Part shown: positions 49,724-57,962 of the stretch, one piece after another
Layout of the letters: each line of letters starts with the position of its first letter
Numbering within the stretch: position 1 is the first letter of the stretch
Assembly (NCBI GenBank): GCA_044326545.1
Contig: JBIRBM010000013.1
Span: 1-58,407, forward strand
DNA: 58,407 bases
Direction: 5' to 3'
Origin: JANWJE01 sp044326545
Lineage (GTDB): Bacteria; Chlamydiota; Chlamydiia; Chlamydiales; Parachlamydiaceae
Made by a program: the position numbers and the translations under genes
The notes under the pieces: model-generated
Database searches by the model: none
Told to the model about the DNA's origin: nothing
The model's input: only the letters and a program-made list of their open reading frames with translations

Positions 49724-50659
49724 TTATTCGGTTTCAGTTTGCTTTTGCAAAAAACTTGAGAAAATATGTTCAATCCGTGTCATTTTCGGCTCTTTTGAAG
49801 GTTTGCCATATGAAACTTCATGAAGATTTTCAATTGCAATAAATGCCTGTGAATCCTCTCTTAGGATCAGGTCTTTTAATTCTGCAAGTTGTAATCGCTC
49901 TGCAATGACGTAAATAATTTCTCGCTCGTCACCGGAAAACCCGCCTCTACCGTACATAATCGTCAATCCAAGACCGAGCTCATGGATGATTGCATCAGCA
50001 ATCGCTTTAGATTTAGACGAGATGATCAAAACCGATTTTGTTTCATCAAAGCCAACGATCACCGTATCCATGATTTTAATGACAACAATATAAGTGATAA
50101 GAGACATCAAGGGAGGATGCCAATCCTTGAATACAAAGGCAGCAGCGCCAAAGACGAAAATATTGCAAACAAGAACAACTTGTCCGACAGTAAATCCGGC
50201 GCGACGATTAAAAATAATTCCAAGAATTTCTGTTCCGTCTAAGCATCCTCCTTCTCGAATGATTAGCCCTATGCCTACCCCAAGAATCGCTCCCCCAATC
50301 ACAACAACCTCCAAACTATCCCCATGAAATTGGATGTGGATGAAATTGGAGATCAACATCAACGCCCCCGAAAAAAGGAAGTTCGCCATGATCATATGAA
50401 TCACAAAGCTTTTCCCTATCGATCGATAAGCAAGAAAAAGAAAAGGAAGGTTGAATAAAATGAGTAAATAGGGGATGAGATGTTTTCCAAACACGTTACC
50501 AAAAATCATGGCAACGCCAACGATACCGCCGTCAATCAGGTTGTTCGGAATGAAAAACACTTCTAATGCAAATGCGGCTAAAAACGCCCCGATTGCCATC
50601 CAGAAGTAAGTTAAGATTTGTGAGGTTAAGGATCGTTTTGAAGGTTGTGAAAGATGCAT
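49724..50659 (-). CDS. YitT family membrane protein (DUF161/DUF2179)
   Basis: Conserved membrane protein of unknown function. The frame begins with a TTG at 50668, but ATG at 50659 (MHLSQPSKRSL) is the better start. The 311 residues show five to six membrane segments (LTYFWMAIGAFLAAFALEVF, IGLIIREGGCLDGTEILG region, FGAAAFVFKDWH), the conserved loop PNNLIDGGIVGVAM, and the C-terminal cytosolic DUF2179 domain (SVLIISSKSKAIADAI, then LTIMYGRGGFSGDEREIIYV). Length is usual. Monocistronic. Confidence 0.92.
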   Translation of the reverse strand: MHLSQPSKRSLTSQILTYFWMAIGAFLAAFALEVFFIPNNLIDGGIVGVAMIFGNVFGKHLIPYLLILFNLPFLFLAYRSIGKSFVIHMIMANFLFSGALMLISNFIHIQFHGDSLEVVVIGGAILGVGIGLIIREGGCLDGTEILGIIFNRRAGFTVGQVVLVCNIFVFGAAAFVFKDWHPPLMSLITYIVVIKIMDTVIVGFDETKSVLIISSKSKAIADAIIHELGLGLTIMYGRGGFSGDEREIIYVIAERLQLAELKDLILREDSQAFIAIENLHEVSYGKPSKEPKMTRIEHIFSSFLQKQTETE

Positions 50660-50775
50660 AGTGGGCAATCCGTATCAAAACATTAGAGAGTTATTCATCT
50701 GATAAGAGATAGTGGCTGAATGAAAGAATTGACGATTTTTGAATGATCTGATTGAAGGTGCGCCATCTAAATGGA

Positions 50776-50849
50776 CGCGGGAGACGGGGCTCGAACCCGC
50801 AACTTCCGGCGTGACAAGCCGGTGCTCTAACCAATTGAACTACTCCCGC
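50776..50849 (-). tRNA. tRNA-Asp (GTC)
   Basis: A complete cloverleaf on the minus strand: acceptor GCGGGAG/CTCCCGC, D-arm TAGTTCAATTGGTTAGAGCA, anticodon loop TTGTCAC (GTC) on stem CCGGC/GCCGG, and T-arm GCGGGTTCGAGCCCCGT. Discriminator G, as expected for Asp; no encoded CCA. Cotranscribed after tRNA-Val. Confidence 0.95.
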
Positions 50850-50865
50850 ATACTAATGCAAACTT

Positions 50866-50938
50866 TGGGCGCAACAGGACTCGAACCTATGACCACCTGT
50901 GTGTAAGACAGGAGCTCTACCAACTGAGCTATACGCCC
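50866..50938 (-). tRNA. tRNA-Val (TAC)
   Basis: A complete cloverleaf: acceptor GGGCGTA, D-arm AGCTCAGTTGGTAGAGC, anticodon loop CTTACAC (TAC), T-arm with GGTTCGAGTCC, discriminator A. Lies 16 bases upstream of tRNA-Asp in the same direction. Confidence 0.95.
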
Positions 50939-50955
50939 TTGCAAAATAAGTTAAG

Positions 50956-50984
50956 AATGTAACGAAATAGAGCATTTAAGGCAA
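50956..50984 (-). promoter_or_regulatory. Promoter for tRNA-Val/tRNA-Asp
   Basis: On the minus strand TTGCCT, 17 bases, TACATT; the predicted start is about 10 bases before the tRNA-Val 5' end. Confidence 0.55.
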
Positions 50985-51098
50985 GTTGATTTTTTTATGA
51001 TGAAAAAAAATAAATTCTAGGTGTAGGATAATCAGTTGGTTGTGCGTGAAATTAGCCATTCTTATTTGCTAGACAATTTTGTGGTCGAAGGGGGGAGA

Positions 51099-51530
51099 AT
51101 GAGTCGTTTTTGGCTCTATTTATTTTTTTTATTTCTTATTTTCAATTTAAGCGGTTGTGGATCCAGATCCCTTGAAGATTTTCAGGAAGAGGGGGAAGGG
51201 GTTGTTCGTTCACTGATTCAAGAATTCAAATCGATCCACACAAGACAAGACCTTATTCGTTCATCAATGGTTTTGCAAAAATTATTTGATCGGCTAGTGA
51301 CTGTCATGATTGCAGCTGAAGAATTCAGTCTGTCTAAATGTGAAAAAGGGGATGAATTTGATTTGGAAATCAATTATGAATTGAATGATCAATTAAGAAT
51401 CGAGCTGAGCCGTCTTTATCGATTAGAAGGAGGTCGCCAAATCATTGAGAAAAGTCAGGAAAAAGCCTTATATCGCTTAGATGCTTTTGAGAAAAAACGA
51501 GCCAGGCAGCTAGTGCGCCATGTCAATTAA
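51099..51530 (+). CDS. Hypothetical lipoprotein
   Basis: ATG at 51099 (MSRFWLYLFFLFLIF) gives a signal peptide ending in the lipobox LSGC, so the mature 125-residue protein should be lipid-anchored; the frame opens earlier at 51036, but that start would bury the signal. A GGGGGAG lies just before the ATG. The mature part is acidic then helical and charged (IRSSMVLQKLFDRLVTVMIA, LEGGRQIIEKSQEKALYRL). I do not recognise the family. It is convergent with surE across a bidirectional terminator. Confidence 0.8.
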   Translation: MSRFWLYLFFLFLIFNLSGCGSRSLEDFQEEGEGVVRSLIQEFKSIHTRQDLIRSSMVLQKLFDRLVTVMIAAEEFSLSKCEKGDEFDLEINYELNDQLRIELSRLYRLEGGRQIIEKSQEKALYRLDAFEKKRARQLVRHVN

Positions 51531-51564
51531 ATTGAGGGTTTGGACTTGGGTCAACACTCGGCGC

Positions 51565-51626
51565 TTAAACGATCGAAAAAGGGGAAGTGTTGAGTGATCC
51601 TCCCCCCTTTTTTTTTGATCGTTTAA
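51565..51626. terminator. Bidirectional terminator between convergent genes
   Basis: TTAAACGATCGAAAAAGGGG on the left and CCCCTTTTTTTTGATCGTTT on the right pair almost perfectly around a 15-base loop; the A and T tracts serve both directions. A partial family A core (GGGAGCTTTCGCCTAAATC) follows at 51631. Confidence 0.8.
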
Positions 51627-51673
51627 CCCCGGGAGCTTTCGCCTAAATCAAACGCCACACTGCCTTTTGATCA

Positions 51674-52480
51674 TCACGTTGTAAAGAATGTTTTATTGAC
51701 TGATGCTTCAAAATGGTTCCGTTTTTCATGAATAACGCGATGGTCTGTTAAGTTGTCGATATGAATTGGAACGGCTGTTGCGTACCCTTGCCTCAGGAGG
51801 TTAATATCAGAGTCCTCTTCTTCATCAAATTCAGCGAGTTTCGCTCCTAGCCAATAGTAAGCATTTCCTCCGGTAGGATGGTGCCTTTCTTCGGGGTTTT
51901 CAGTCCAATATTCCTTTCCTTGCTTGGTGAACCGAATGCCTTTAATCTCTGTTTTCACCTCTCTTGGAAAATTAACATTCAAGAAAGTTCCGGAAGGAAG
52001 AGGATGTTCTAAAACATATTCAACGATTTGGGGAATATAGCGTTCTGTATTGGCATAATGAGGATTAAAAAAATCAGCAATTGAAAAGGCAATACCCGGA
52101 ACGTCATGTAAAACACCTTCAATAATGGCTGCGACAGTTCCGCTGTATAAAACATTTCTTCCTGCATTGCTTCCTCTGTTGATTCCAGAGACGATTAAAT
52201 CTGGAGGGCGCGATAGGATAATGTTTAAAGCGAGTTTAACGCAATCGGCGGGTGTTCCGTTTATAGAAAATATTTCGGCTCCATTTGCCCAAGGCCAATC
52301 CACTTTTTCTATTCTAAGGGGTGAGCGAATGGTAATTGATAAACTCACGGCAGACTGTTCACTGGCCGGAGCCACAACAATCACATCTGCAATTGTAGAG
52401 AGTGCATTCCTTAAATGCTTAATTCCTGGAGCGTATATTCCATCATCGTTAGTGATTAAAATGTATGGGCGATGTTTCAT
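51674..52480 (-). CDS. surE: 5'/3'-nucleotidase SurE
   Basis: Metal-dependent nucleoside monophosphatase. The 268 residues carry ILITNDDGIYAPGI with the metal-binding Asp pair, VVAPASEQSAVS, INGTPADCVKLAL, and VSGINRGSNAGRNVLYSGTVAAIIEG. The length is normal. A good SD (AAGGA) precedes the ATG by 7 bases. Monocistronic. Confidence 0.96.
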   Translation of the reverse strand: MKHRPYILITNDDGIYAPGIKHLRNALSTIADVIVVAPASEQSAVSLSITIRSPLRIEKVDWPWANGAEIFSINGTPADCVKLALNIILSRPPDLIVSGINRGSNAGRNVLYSGTVAAIIEGVLHDVPGIAFSIADFFNPHYANTERYIPQIVEYVLEHPLPSGTFLNVNFPREVKTEIKGIRFTKQGKEYWTENPEERHHPTGGNAYYWLGAKLAEFDEEEDSDINLLRQGYATAVPIHIDNLTDHRVIHEKRNHFEASVNKTFFTT

Positions 52481-52609
52481 TGTTTTTCCTTTTTTTTTGG
52501 GGTTTTAGTTAAGATTTGCTTAATTTTTATGTTTTTATTTGTTTATTCGTGAGGTGAATAATTAAAATGTTGTAGAATGATCGTATAGCAAATCTGTTAT
52601 AGGTGACTT

Positions 52610-53584
52610 ATGGGCTATGAAAATGAGTCAGAGAAGCTTGAGAAAAATATGCATCCGGATACCACGGATCCTATTCATTCTTTTTACTTGCAAATATCTA
52701 AATTGCCAGACCTGAATCGTCACGGATTACCTGATTGTTTGAAAGGGATTCAGATTACAGTCTCTTTGATTATAGATCAATTTCATGAGCAAAAACATCA
52801 TGTTTTAGAGCTGTTTGATCAATGGATAAAACCAATCGCACAGGATTTTTTTAGTCAATTATATCATGATATAGAGCAGCTTAAGATGAGATTAGATCAA
52901 AAATTAACCCATGTCGATCAAGTCAGTCCCAGCGAGTGGCAGATCGAGGCAGAAGAATGGGGAGAGTGGTACTCAAAGTGGAGTGATCAAAAAAAAATCA
53001 TCAAAAAAGTTTTGGATGCTGTCGCAGAAAAAACAGACCATTTAATCAATAAAGATATTCAAATCATTCGAGAGTATCAAACACAGTCATTATCTCATGT
53101 CAGTCAACAAACAGACACTTTTAAAAGCTTAGAAGAGCGTTTATCGAATGCAATTGAAGAGCCTTTAAAGCAATTGATGGGGTTGAGAATCCAAGCTAAA
53201 AAGCATACTTCGCTGCAGCAGGCATCTGAATGGGTGGCAAACCTGCAAGAAAAACGGGAAACTTGTTTTGATCAATTGCTCATGAAGATCGATCATGTGA
53301 TGAAAGATGCTGTCAATTTAGAGGACATACAAGATGGGAGTGTTTTTCTTGAGGTTGAAGGTGAGATTCTATTCATGGAACAAGAGCTCCATCATATTCA
53401 TGAAGATTTGATTCATCTTGATTTAATTGAGGAATCTGACAAGCAATTTTTGTTAGCCCGTTTAGATGGATTGTGTGAGCATGTTGCTGATTTAGCAGAG
53501 CATTCATACCCTTGTTCTTTACAAAGCAAAATAGACGAGCTCAAAAAAGAGATTTTTTCTGCCATGACGCGTCTTGAGAGATGA
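52610..53584 (+). CDS. Hypothetical coiled-coil protein, 324 aa
   Basis: Not recognised. A soluble, almost all-helical acidic protein with predicted coiled coils (DIEQLKMRLDQKLTHVDQ, QTDTFKSLEERLSNAIEE, SLQSKIDELKKEIFSAMTRL). No signal peptide or membrane segment. SD AGGTG lies 5 bases before the ATG. It diverges from surE and is convergent with the TraB/DUF5682-like gene, with a family A copy between. Confidence 0.75.
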   Translation: MGYENESEKLEKNMHPDTTDPIHSFYLQISKLPDLNRHGLPDCLKGIQITVSLIIDQFHEQKHHVLELFDQWIKPIAQDFFSQLYHDIEQLKMRLDQKLTHVDQVSPSEWQIEAEEWGEWYSKWSDQKKIIKKVLDAVAEKTDHLINKDIQIIREYQTQSLSHVSQQTDTFKSLEERLSNAIEEPLKQLMGLRIQAKKHTSLQQASEWVANLQEKRETCFDQLLMKIDHVMKDAVNLEDIQDGSVFLEVEGEILFMEQELHHIHEDLIHLDLIEESDKQFLLARLDGLCEHVADLAEHSYPCSLQSKIDELKKEIFSAMTRLER

Positions 53585-53611
53585 TGAATTTTCTCTACAT
53601 CATGAGTGAAT

Positions 53612-53677
53612 CACTCACCTGACTCGCCAGAAGCTTTCGCTTCAGCCAAAATAGTGCTTCGGATGCGTGAGGTAAGT
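53612..53677. repeat. Family A palindrome (copy 17)
   Basis: ACTCACCTGACTCGCCAGAA, GCTTTCGCTTCAGCCAAAAT, AGTGCTTCGGATGCGTGAGG, TAAGT. It lies between convergent genes, and its last base is part of the TAA stop of the minus-strand gene. Confidence 0.85.
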
Positions 53678-55548
53678 TAATAAATGTATTCATCGGCAAT
53701 ACTGCGCTTGTCGTGGCTATCTAAGACATGAAAAGCACGCAGTTTATTTAAAGTGATTGGAGAGAGTTGTCCGATAGGGAGATAGACGATTCTTTTTCCG
53801 AATCGCGCAGCAAAATTCTTCAGGATTTTGCGGGGAGGGGAGCTGCTAACGTAAACAATGATGGGTTTAATCGCATAGTCAATAGCTGCCATTAAGAGAA
53901 TTTCAGCTTTTGTGCGGCACTCACTGTAATCTGGATCGGACCAGACATGATTCATTCTTCTTGGCGGGTATGACATCATAAATCCTCCATATTCGCAACG
54001 GCTGATTCCAGGACCTACCACCTTGTGGGTAAGCGGCGTGGCATAAAATGCCATATCTGATTCTTGTTGGTGCTCTCCCAACCATGTTGTGCACCATGAA
54101 AATTTTTCTTTGTATATTTTTCCTTCTTCTGGTTGATCTTCATCGAAAATCATGCAGATGGAGCCGACTCCTGAAGGGGGTTTTCCTTTTGTTTTAACGT
54201 AAAGCTTTTTTTCGTGCCAATGCCGAATTGTTTCTCTTGTGTCGATGCCGTCTTCTATGCTTGTCGAAAAGGCAATTGTACGAGCTCCTTCTTCGGAGAG
54301 AATGTCGACTCCTTTTCTTTTTAGAAAATTTCCAAAGTTCTCGATGGCGATATCTTCTGGTGGATATGAGCAGATTGTAAACGGATTTGGAGGAAGGAAC
54401 TTAAAAGAGGAGGCGTTTTTTTTCTGTCTTTGAAAAAGCGAATGTTTTCGTCTTTTTTCTTTTATGTGAAAATGAATGCTCTTGCTTGATCCCCAAATGT
54501 CTTCGATAGTTAAATCAAGTTCTAAAAGTTGATCTATGTTATGTCGATGAGGATAGTCTGTCGCCAGTTCCCATACTTCGTAGGCGTAGTCATGATCAAC
54601 GCATCCTTTGGCGGAAGTGAGGATTTGAAATAAGTTCGGCAGTAACCTCCCCGTTGTCAAAGCGTAGTTCCGATTAAATTTCATAAGGTTGCGCAGGTGA
54701 TAGCCAGGAAATTCATGTCCCGTCCTTTCAACATATTTTTCAGCAGCTTCTCGATAAAGCTGATACAGAATGACTTGGCGGTCGGGAGGACCTTCTTGAA
54801 GAAAAAAATCTCTTTTCTCTTCGTATTTTTTTGTTAAATATCCCCATTCAGCCATGGCATCGCGACTTGATTCAGCTGTTAATGTACACAGTTCGACGGC
54901 ATCTCTTATGGTATGTTTGAGTTCTGGAAAAACAGTAAGGCTGACATAGTCGAAAATAGACGAGATGTGCTGCATGCCGCCAATAAATAATACTTTATCA
55001 TAACGTAACGTCAATTCTTTGAGCCGTCTAGCCATGTGAAGTTCTCTGTCTCTATCCAGAGAGATGGTCTCATTCAGAGGCTTTGCAGTTTGAATAAACA
55101 TCTCATAGTAAATTTTAAGGCCGATGCGATGGATGGCGTAAGGATCGGGAAAACACTCTCGAATTTGAGGGTAGCCCTCGATATCCAAATCAATGCAATA
55201 AGCATCGATTTGAGATTCTGAAGCGCTTCTTAACGCTTCAAAAATAGGATCGCAAGGTTCGCACATAAAATAGAGGGGAGAAAGATCTGATTGATAAGTT
55301 AGGATAAGGCTAATATCGGGGAGGCGGGAAGCTGCATGGAGCATTTTGGACTGCATTGTCTCGGGCAGTTCAACTGCGATGCAGTCGGGCTTGAGTTGGT
55401 CAATAGCCATTTTGACTTGAGCTGCCATTTCCATGTTGTAGTGGATGATGGGGACTGCGTAGAGATGGCCTTTTTGTAAATAATAAGGGGGATGATGCAT
55501 GCACGACCTGGAAAGCTCAAAATTATAGGATATGTGTGAGGGCTTCAT
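53677..55548 (-). CDS. TraB/DUF5682-like protein paired with MoxR ATPase
   Basis: A 623-residue soluble protein. The N-terminal part has the pattern H-L-Y-A-V-P-I-I-H followed by LKPDCIAVELPE and, later, DPIFEALRSASESQID and YDKVLFIGGMQH, which resembles the TraB/ChaN superfamily and, more closely, DUF5682 proteins, which occur next to MoxR ATPases. The C-terminal 200 residues (VGPGISRCEYGGFMMSYPP, KPIIVYVSSSPPRKI, GKRIVYLPIGQLSP) form an unrecognised alpha/beta domain. ATG at 55548 overlaps the ATPase gene by 26 bases; ATG at 55500 with an AGG 7 bases upstream is an alternative. The DUF5682 link is my inference. I cannot state the biochemical activity. Confidence 0.7.
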   Translation of the reverse strand: MKPSHISYNFELSRSCMHHPPYYLQKGHLYAVPIIHYNMEMAAQVKMAIDQLKPDCIAVELPETMQSKMLHAASRLPDISLILTYQSDLSPLYFMCEPCDPIFEALRSASESQIDAYCIDLDIEGYPQIRECFPDPYAIHRIGLKIYYEMFIQTAKPLNETISLDRDRELHMARRLKELTLRYDKVLFIGGMQHISSIFDYVSLTVFPELKHTIRDAVELCTLTAESSRDAMAEWGYLTKKYEEKRDFFLQEGPPDRQVILYQLYREAAEKYVERTGHEFPGYHLRNLMKFNRNYALTTGRLLPNLFQILTSAKGCVDHDYAYEVWELATDYPHRHNIDQLLELDLTIEDIWGSSKSIHFHIKEKRRKHSLFQRQKKNASSFKFLPPNPFTICSYPPEDIAIENFGNFLKRKGVDILSEEGARTIAFSTSIEDGIDTRETIRHWHEKKLYVKTKGKPPSGVGSICMIFDEDQPEEGKIYKEKFSWCTTWLGEHQQESDMAFYATPLTHKVVGPGISRCEYGGFMMSYPPRRMNHVWSDPDYSECRTKAEILLMAAIDYAIKPIIVYVSSSPPRKILKNFAARFGKRIVYLPIGQLSPITLNKLRAFHVLDSHDKRSIADEYIY

Positions 55549-56380
55549 CCCCTAATGTCATCAAGACTGCTTCGCGCAGTAAGTTTTCAGCCTGTTGCTC
55601 CTTGACGAGCAGGCTTTTGATTCTTTTGGCTGCATAGCGGGCAATGTTAATTCCATCTCGGATTGTATAACTCTCGTTACGAGCATGTGCTCTTTGCAAG
55701 AAGTTGACAACATAATCTAAAATGTATGCATCAACAAAGGGCAGGTTTTCTTTCAGAATCCGCTTCTCTTCTTCGGCTTCGGGAAATTCGAGAAAAATTT
55801 GAGGTTGCAGTCGACTGTGAATGTACTCAGGAATCTCGAAAGTAGAAGCATCTTCATTCATTGTAACGCAAATGCGAAATTCTGGATGAGCAGCGACTTT
55901 AAGCCCTGCAATAATTGATTCAATATAACGCCGAGTATCAAGAAGGGGGGCTAAAGAGGCCCATGATTTTTCGCTCATGCGATTGGCTTCGTCTAGTATG
56001 CAGACGCTTCCTCGGATCATTGCGGTAACAAGGGCTGATGCAACATAGCGAATGCCTCCCTCTCTATCGACAACTGGTGTGATTAAAAGATCTTCTGGGC
56101 GTGTGTCCATCGTGCATTGGAAAATATAGGCAGATTTATTCATTTTTTTTGCTGCTGCATAAGCTAAGGTCGTCTTTCCTACGCCAGGCTTTCCAATAAG
56201 GCGAGGATTAAGGGGGACGTCATTTTTATCAATAATCAGCCAAGCGGCTAGCAATTGATCTAGAACATCGCGTTGCCCAATCCATTCAAATTTAAATTCA
56301 TCAGGGAAGCCAAGAGCAATATCGATCCCTTGGATATTGACATGGGTCTCGTGCTCGCTTGGAACGATTGAATCAATCAT
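55523..56380 (-). CDS. MoxR-family AAA+ ATPase
   Basis: A chaperone-like AAA+ ATPase. The 285 residues show Walker A GKPGVGKTTLA, Walker B CILDEANRM, a sensor-1 like ICVTMNED and the C-terminal lid (SYTIRDGINIARYAA with an arginine finger set near SRLQPQIF). A usual MoxR works with a von Willebrand factor A protein to remodel or insert metal into a partner; no vWA gene is adjacent here. The next gene overlaps its end, so the two are co-translated. SD AGGA is 9 bases upstream. Confidence 0.88.
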   Translation of the reverse strand: MIDSIVPSEHETHVNIQGIDIALGFPDEFKFEWIGQRDVLDQLLAAWLIIDKNDVPLNPRLIGKPGVGKTTLAYAAAKKMNKSAYIFQCTMDTRPEDLLITPVVDREGGIRYVASALVTAMIRGSVCILDEANRMSEKSWASLAPLLDTRRYIESIIAGLKVAAHPEFRICVTMNEDASTFEIPEYIHSRLQPQIFLEFPEAEEEKRILKENLPFVDAYILDYVVNFLQRAHARNESYTIRDGINIARYAAKRIKSLLVKEQQAENLLREAVLMTLGDEALTHIL

Positions 56381-56422
56381 GTTGACATTCCTGGGTTCAT
56401 TAGACTTCTTCTAAGGGAGTTT

Positions 56423-57163
56423 CTAAGGTTTTGCTGCTTTCTTCGATCCGTAAATGAGTCCTGCTCTGGCTATATTTTCACGTGCATTAGGAAAAATCAT
56501 TTCAATTTCTTTTAGTAATTGGTCGGTTTGTTTTCTTAAAGAGTGTTGCCCAACCGGACATCTACACATAATTCTCGAGAATCCTTGTTGTTGGGCAAAT
56601 GTGCGGATGTCTTGCTCTGCTATATAAATTAAAGGGCGAATTATTGTCACACCATATTCTTGCATGTGGATTTTTGGGAGATTGCCAGCAAATTCTGCTT
56701 TGTGGAATAAATTCATCAAGACGGTTTGTGCTTGATCATCTCTGTGGTGTCCAAATGCAATTGTTAGGGCTCCAACACTTTTTGCAGCATCAAATAATAG
56801 ACGTCTTCTTTCTCTAGAACAGCTATAGCATTCCAGAGTTTCGAGTTTTTGTTTCGATGAGCAACTTAAGAATTCGATATCGAGTGCTTCGCAAACAGAT
56901 TTTAGGTAATCTTGATTAACTCCAGCTCCACAAGAGAATTCCCCGGAAACATGAATTGCGTAAAGATTAAGTTTAGGAAAGCCTCTGCCTGATATAGCTT
57001 TTAAGAGGAAGAGGAGGGTTAAGCTGTCTTTGCCACCGCTTAGCGCGATAGCTAATTTTGATACATCTTTTAACAGATCAAAATCATACAAAGCTTTCCT
57101 TAGTGTGCTTTCTAGTCGTTTGCCTAAAGTGCTCCAAGGAGGACGAGGAATGGGGAAATTCAT
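56423..57163 (-). CDS. ttcA: tRNA 2-thiocytidine biosynthesis protein TtcA-like
   Basis: PP-loop ATPase that thiolates cytidine 32 of tRNAs using an iron-sulfur cluster. The 246 residues contain the PP-loop ALSGGKDSLTLLFLL, the cysteine pair in ECYSCSRERRRLLF, the catalytic GHHRDDQAQTVLMNLFHKA motif, and a further cysteine-containing end MCRCPVGQHSLR. Length is close to the family's core. The related MesJ/TilS and TtuA families also carry PP-loops, but the CxxC positions favour TtcA. It is 42 bases upstream of the MoxR gene, possibly one transcript. Confidence 0.87.
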   Translation of the reverse strand: MNFPIPRPPWSTLGKRLESTLRKALYDFDLLKDVSKLAIALSGGKDSLTLLFLLKAISGRGFPKLNLYAIHVSGEFSCGAGVNQDYLKSVCEALDIEFLSCSSKQKLETLECYSCSRERRRLLFDAAKSVGALTIAFGHHRDDQAQTVLMNLFHKAEFAGNLPKIHMQEYGVTIIRPLIYIAEQDIRTFAQQQGFSRIMCRCPVGQHSLRKQTDQLLKEIEMIFPNARENIARAGLIYGSKKAAKP

Positions 57164-57393
57164 AGGGATGAGATGGGTAAGTATTTAAAAAAAATGAAGG
57201 TTAGAATATAATCATTTTAGTGTAGAACGGAAAATAAGTTGGTGATTTTTTTTGTTTGCCGAAAAGAGGCATTATTTTTAGTTTAATGATTTGGTGTTGT
57301 TGTGCTTAAGAAGCTTTCTCAAACTCTATTCTACAAGAGTTTTTTCTGAGAGTCAAGGTGTTTGTTTAATATGTTTTATAAAGGATTTCGATT

Positions 57394-57705
57394 ATGGTGG
57401 AAAAAGTAGGAAGAAATGACCTGTGTTCATGTGGTTCTGGGAAAAAGTATAAAAACTGTTGTTTTCATAAAGATCATCAAAAAAAAACTCCTTTAGGTGG
57501 GCGAAAATTTACCGCTAAGTTACTAAGTGGAAAGTCTCAAGCTCAATTTCAAGAGGAGGGTTCATCTCAGGTAAAGCCTATGGTTGATTATAACACGCTG
57601 ATGGAGCGTTCATTTGGAGCGGCCCTTCATTCTCATGAGAATCAACCTCCTGCACCAAAAAATCCTTCGGAATATTTAGTTGTGAATCAAGATGATCCTT
57701 CCTGA
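57394..57705 (+). CDS. Small SEC-C motif protein
   Basis: A 103-residue protein beginning VGRNDLCSCGSGKKYKNCCF, the SEC-C zinc-binding motif (C-x-C, then CC) known from the end of SecA, where it contacts SecB and ribosomes. The rest (LLSGKSQAQFQEEGSSQVK, then an Asn/Pro-rich tail) is low complexity and not recognised. SD AAGG lies 8 bases upstream. Stand-alone SEC-C proteins are common and of unknown function; it may be a metal-binding accessory. Confidence 0.85.
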   Translation: MVEKVGRNDLCSCGSGKKYKNCCFHKDHQKKTPLGGRKFTAKLLSGKSQAQFQEEGSSQVKPMVDYNTLMERSFGAALHSHENQPPAPKNPSEYLVVNQDDPS

Positions 57706-57757
57706 AGTCAATGAAAATGAAAATGTTCAGAAAAATTCAGTTTTTTTTATAAAAATG

Positions 57758-57786
57758 TTGTATTAAAAAAGTGAATTTTGTTATAA
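57758..57786 (+). promoter_or_regulatory. Promoter for tRNA-Thr/tRNA-Tyr
   Basis: TTGTAT, 17 bases, TTATAA, ending 13 bases before the tRNA-Thr 5' end. Confidence 0.6.
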
Positions 57787-57799
57787 ATTCCCTTCACTT

Positions 57800-57872
<73 letters not shown>

Positions 57873-57880
57873 ACTTTTCT

Positions 57881-57962
57881 GGGGGTGTCGCATAGCGGCA
57901 ATTGCAAGGGACTGTAAATCCCTCGACTCACGTCTCCGTTGGTTCGAGTCCAACCGCCCCCA
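57881..57962 (+). tRNA. tRNA-Tyr (GTA)
   Basis: Class II tRNA, 82 bases. Acceptor GGGGGTG, anticodon loop CTGTAAA (GTA), a long variable arm (CGACTCACGTCTCCG) and T-arm TTGGTTCGAGTCCAACC, discriminator A. Eight bases after tRNA-Thr, same transcript. Confidence 0.95.

Noticed and set aside
51545..51655. Another full family A copy next to the surE end
   Set aside because: Only a fragment of the core (GAGCTTTCGCC) matches; the main structure is a separate A/T-tract terminator hairpin.
1571..53677. A CRISPR array made of the dispersed repeats
   Set aside because: The repeats are kilobases apart, vary in length and orientation and lack regular spacers; no cas gene is present.
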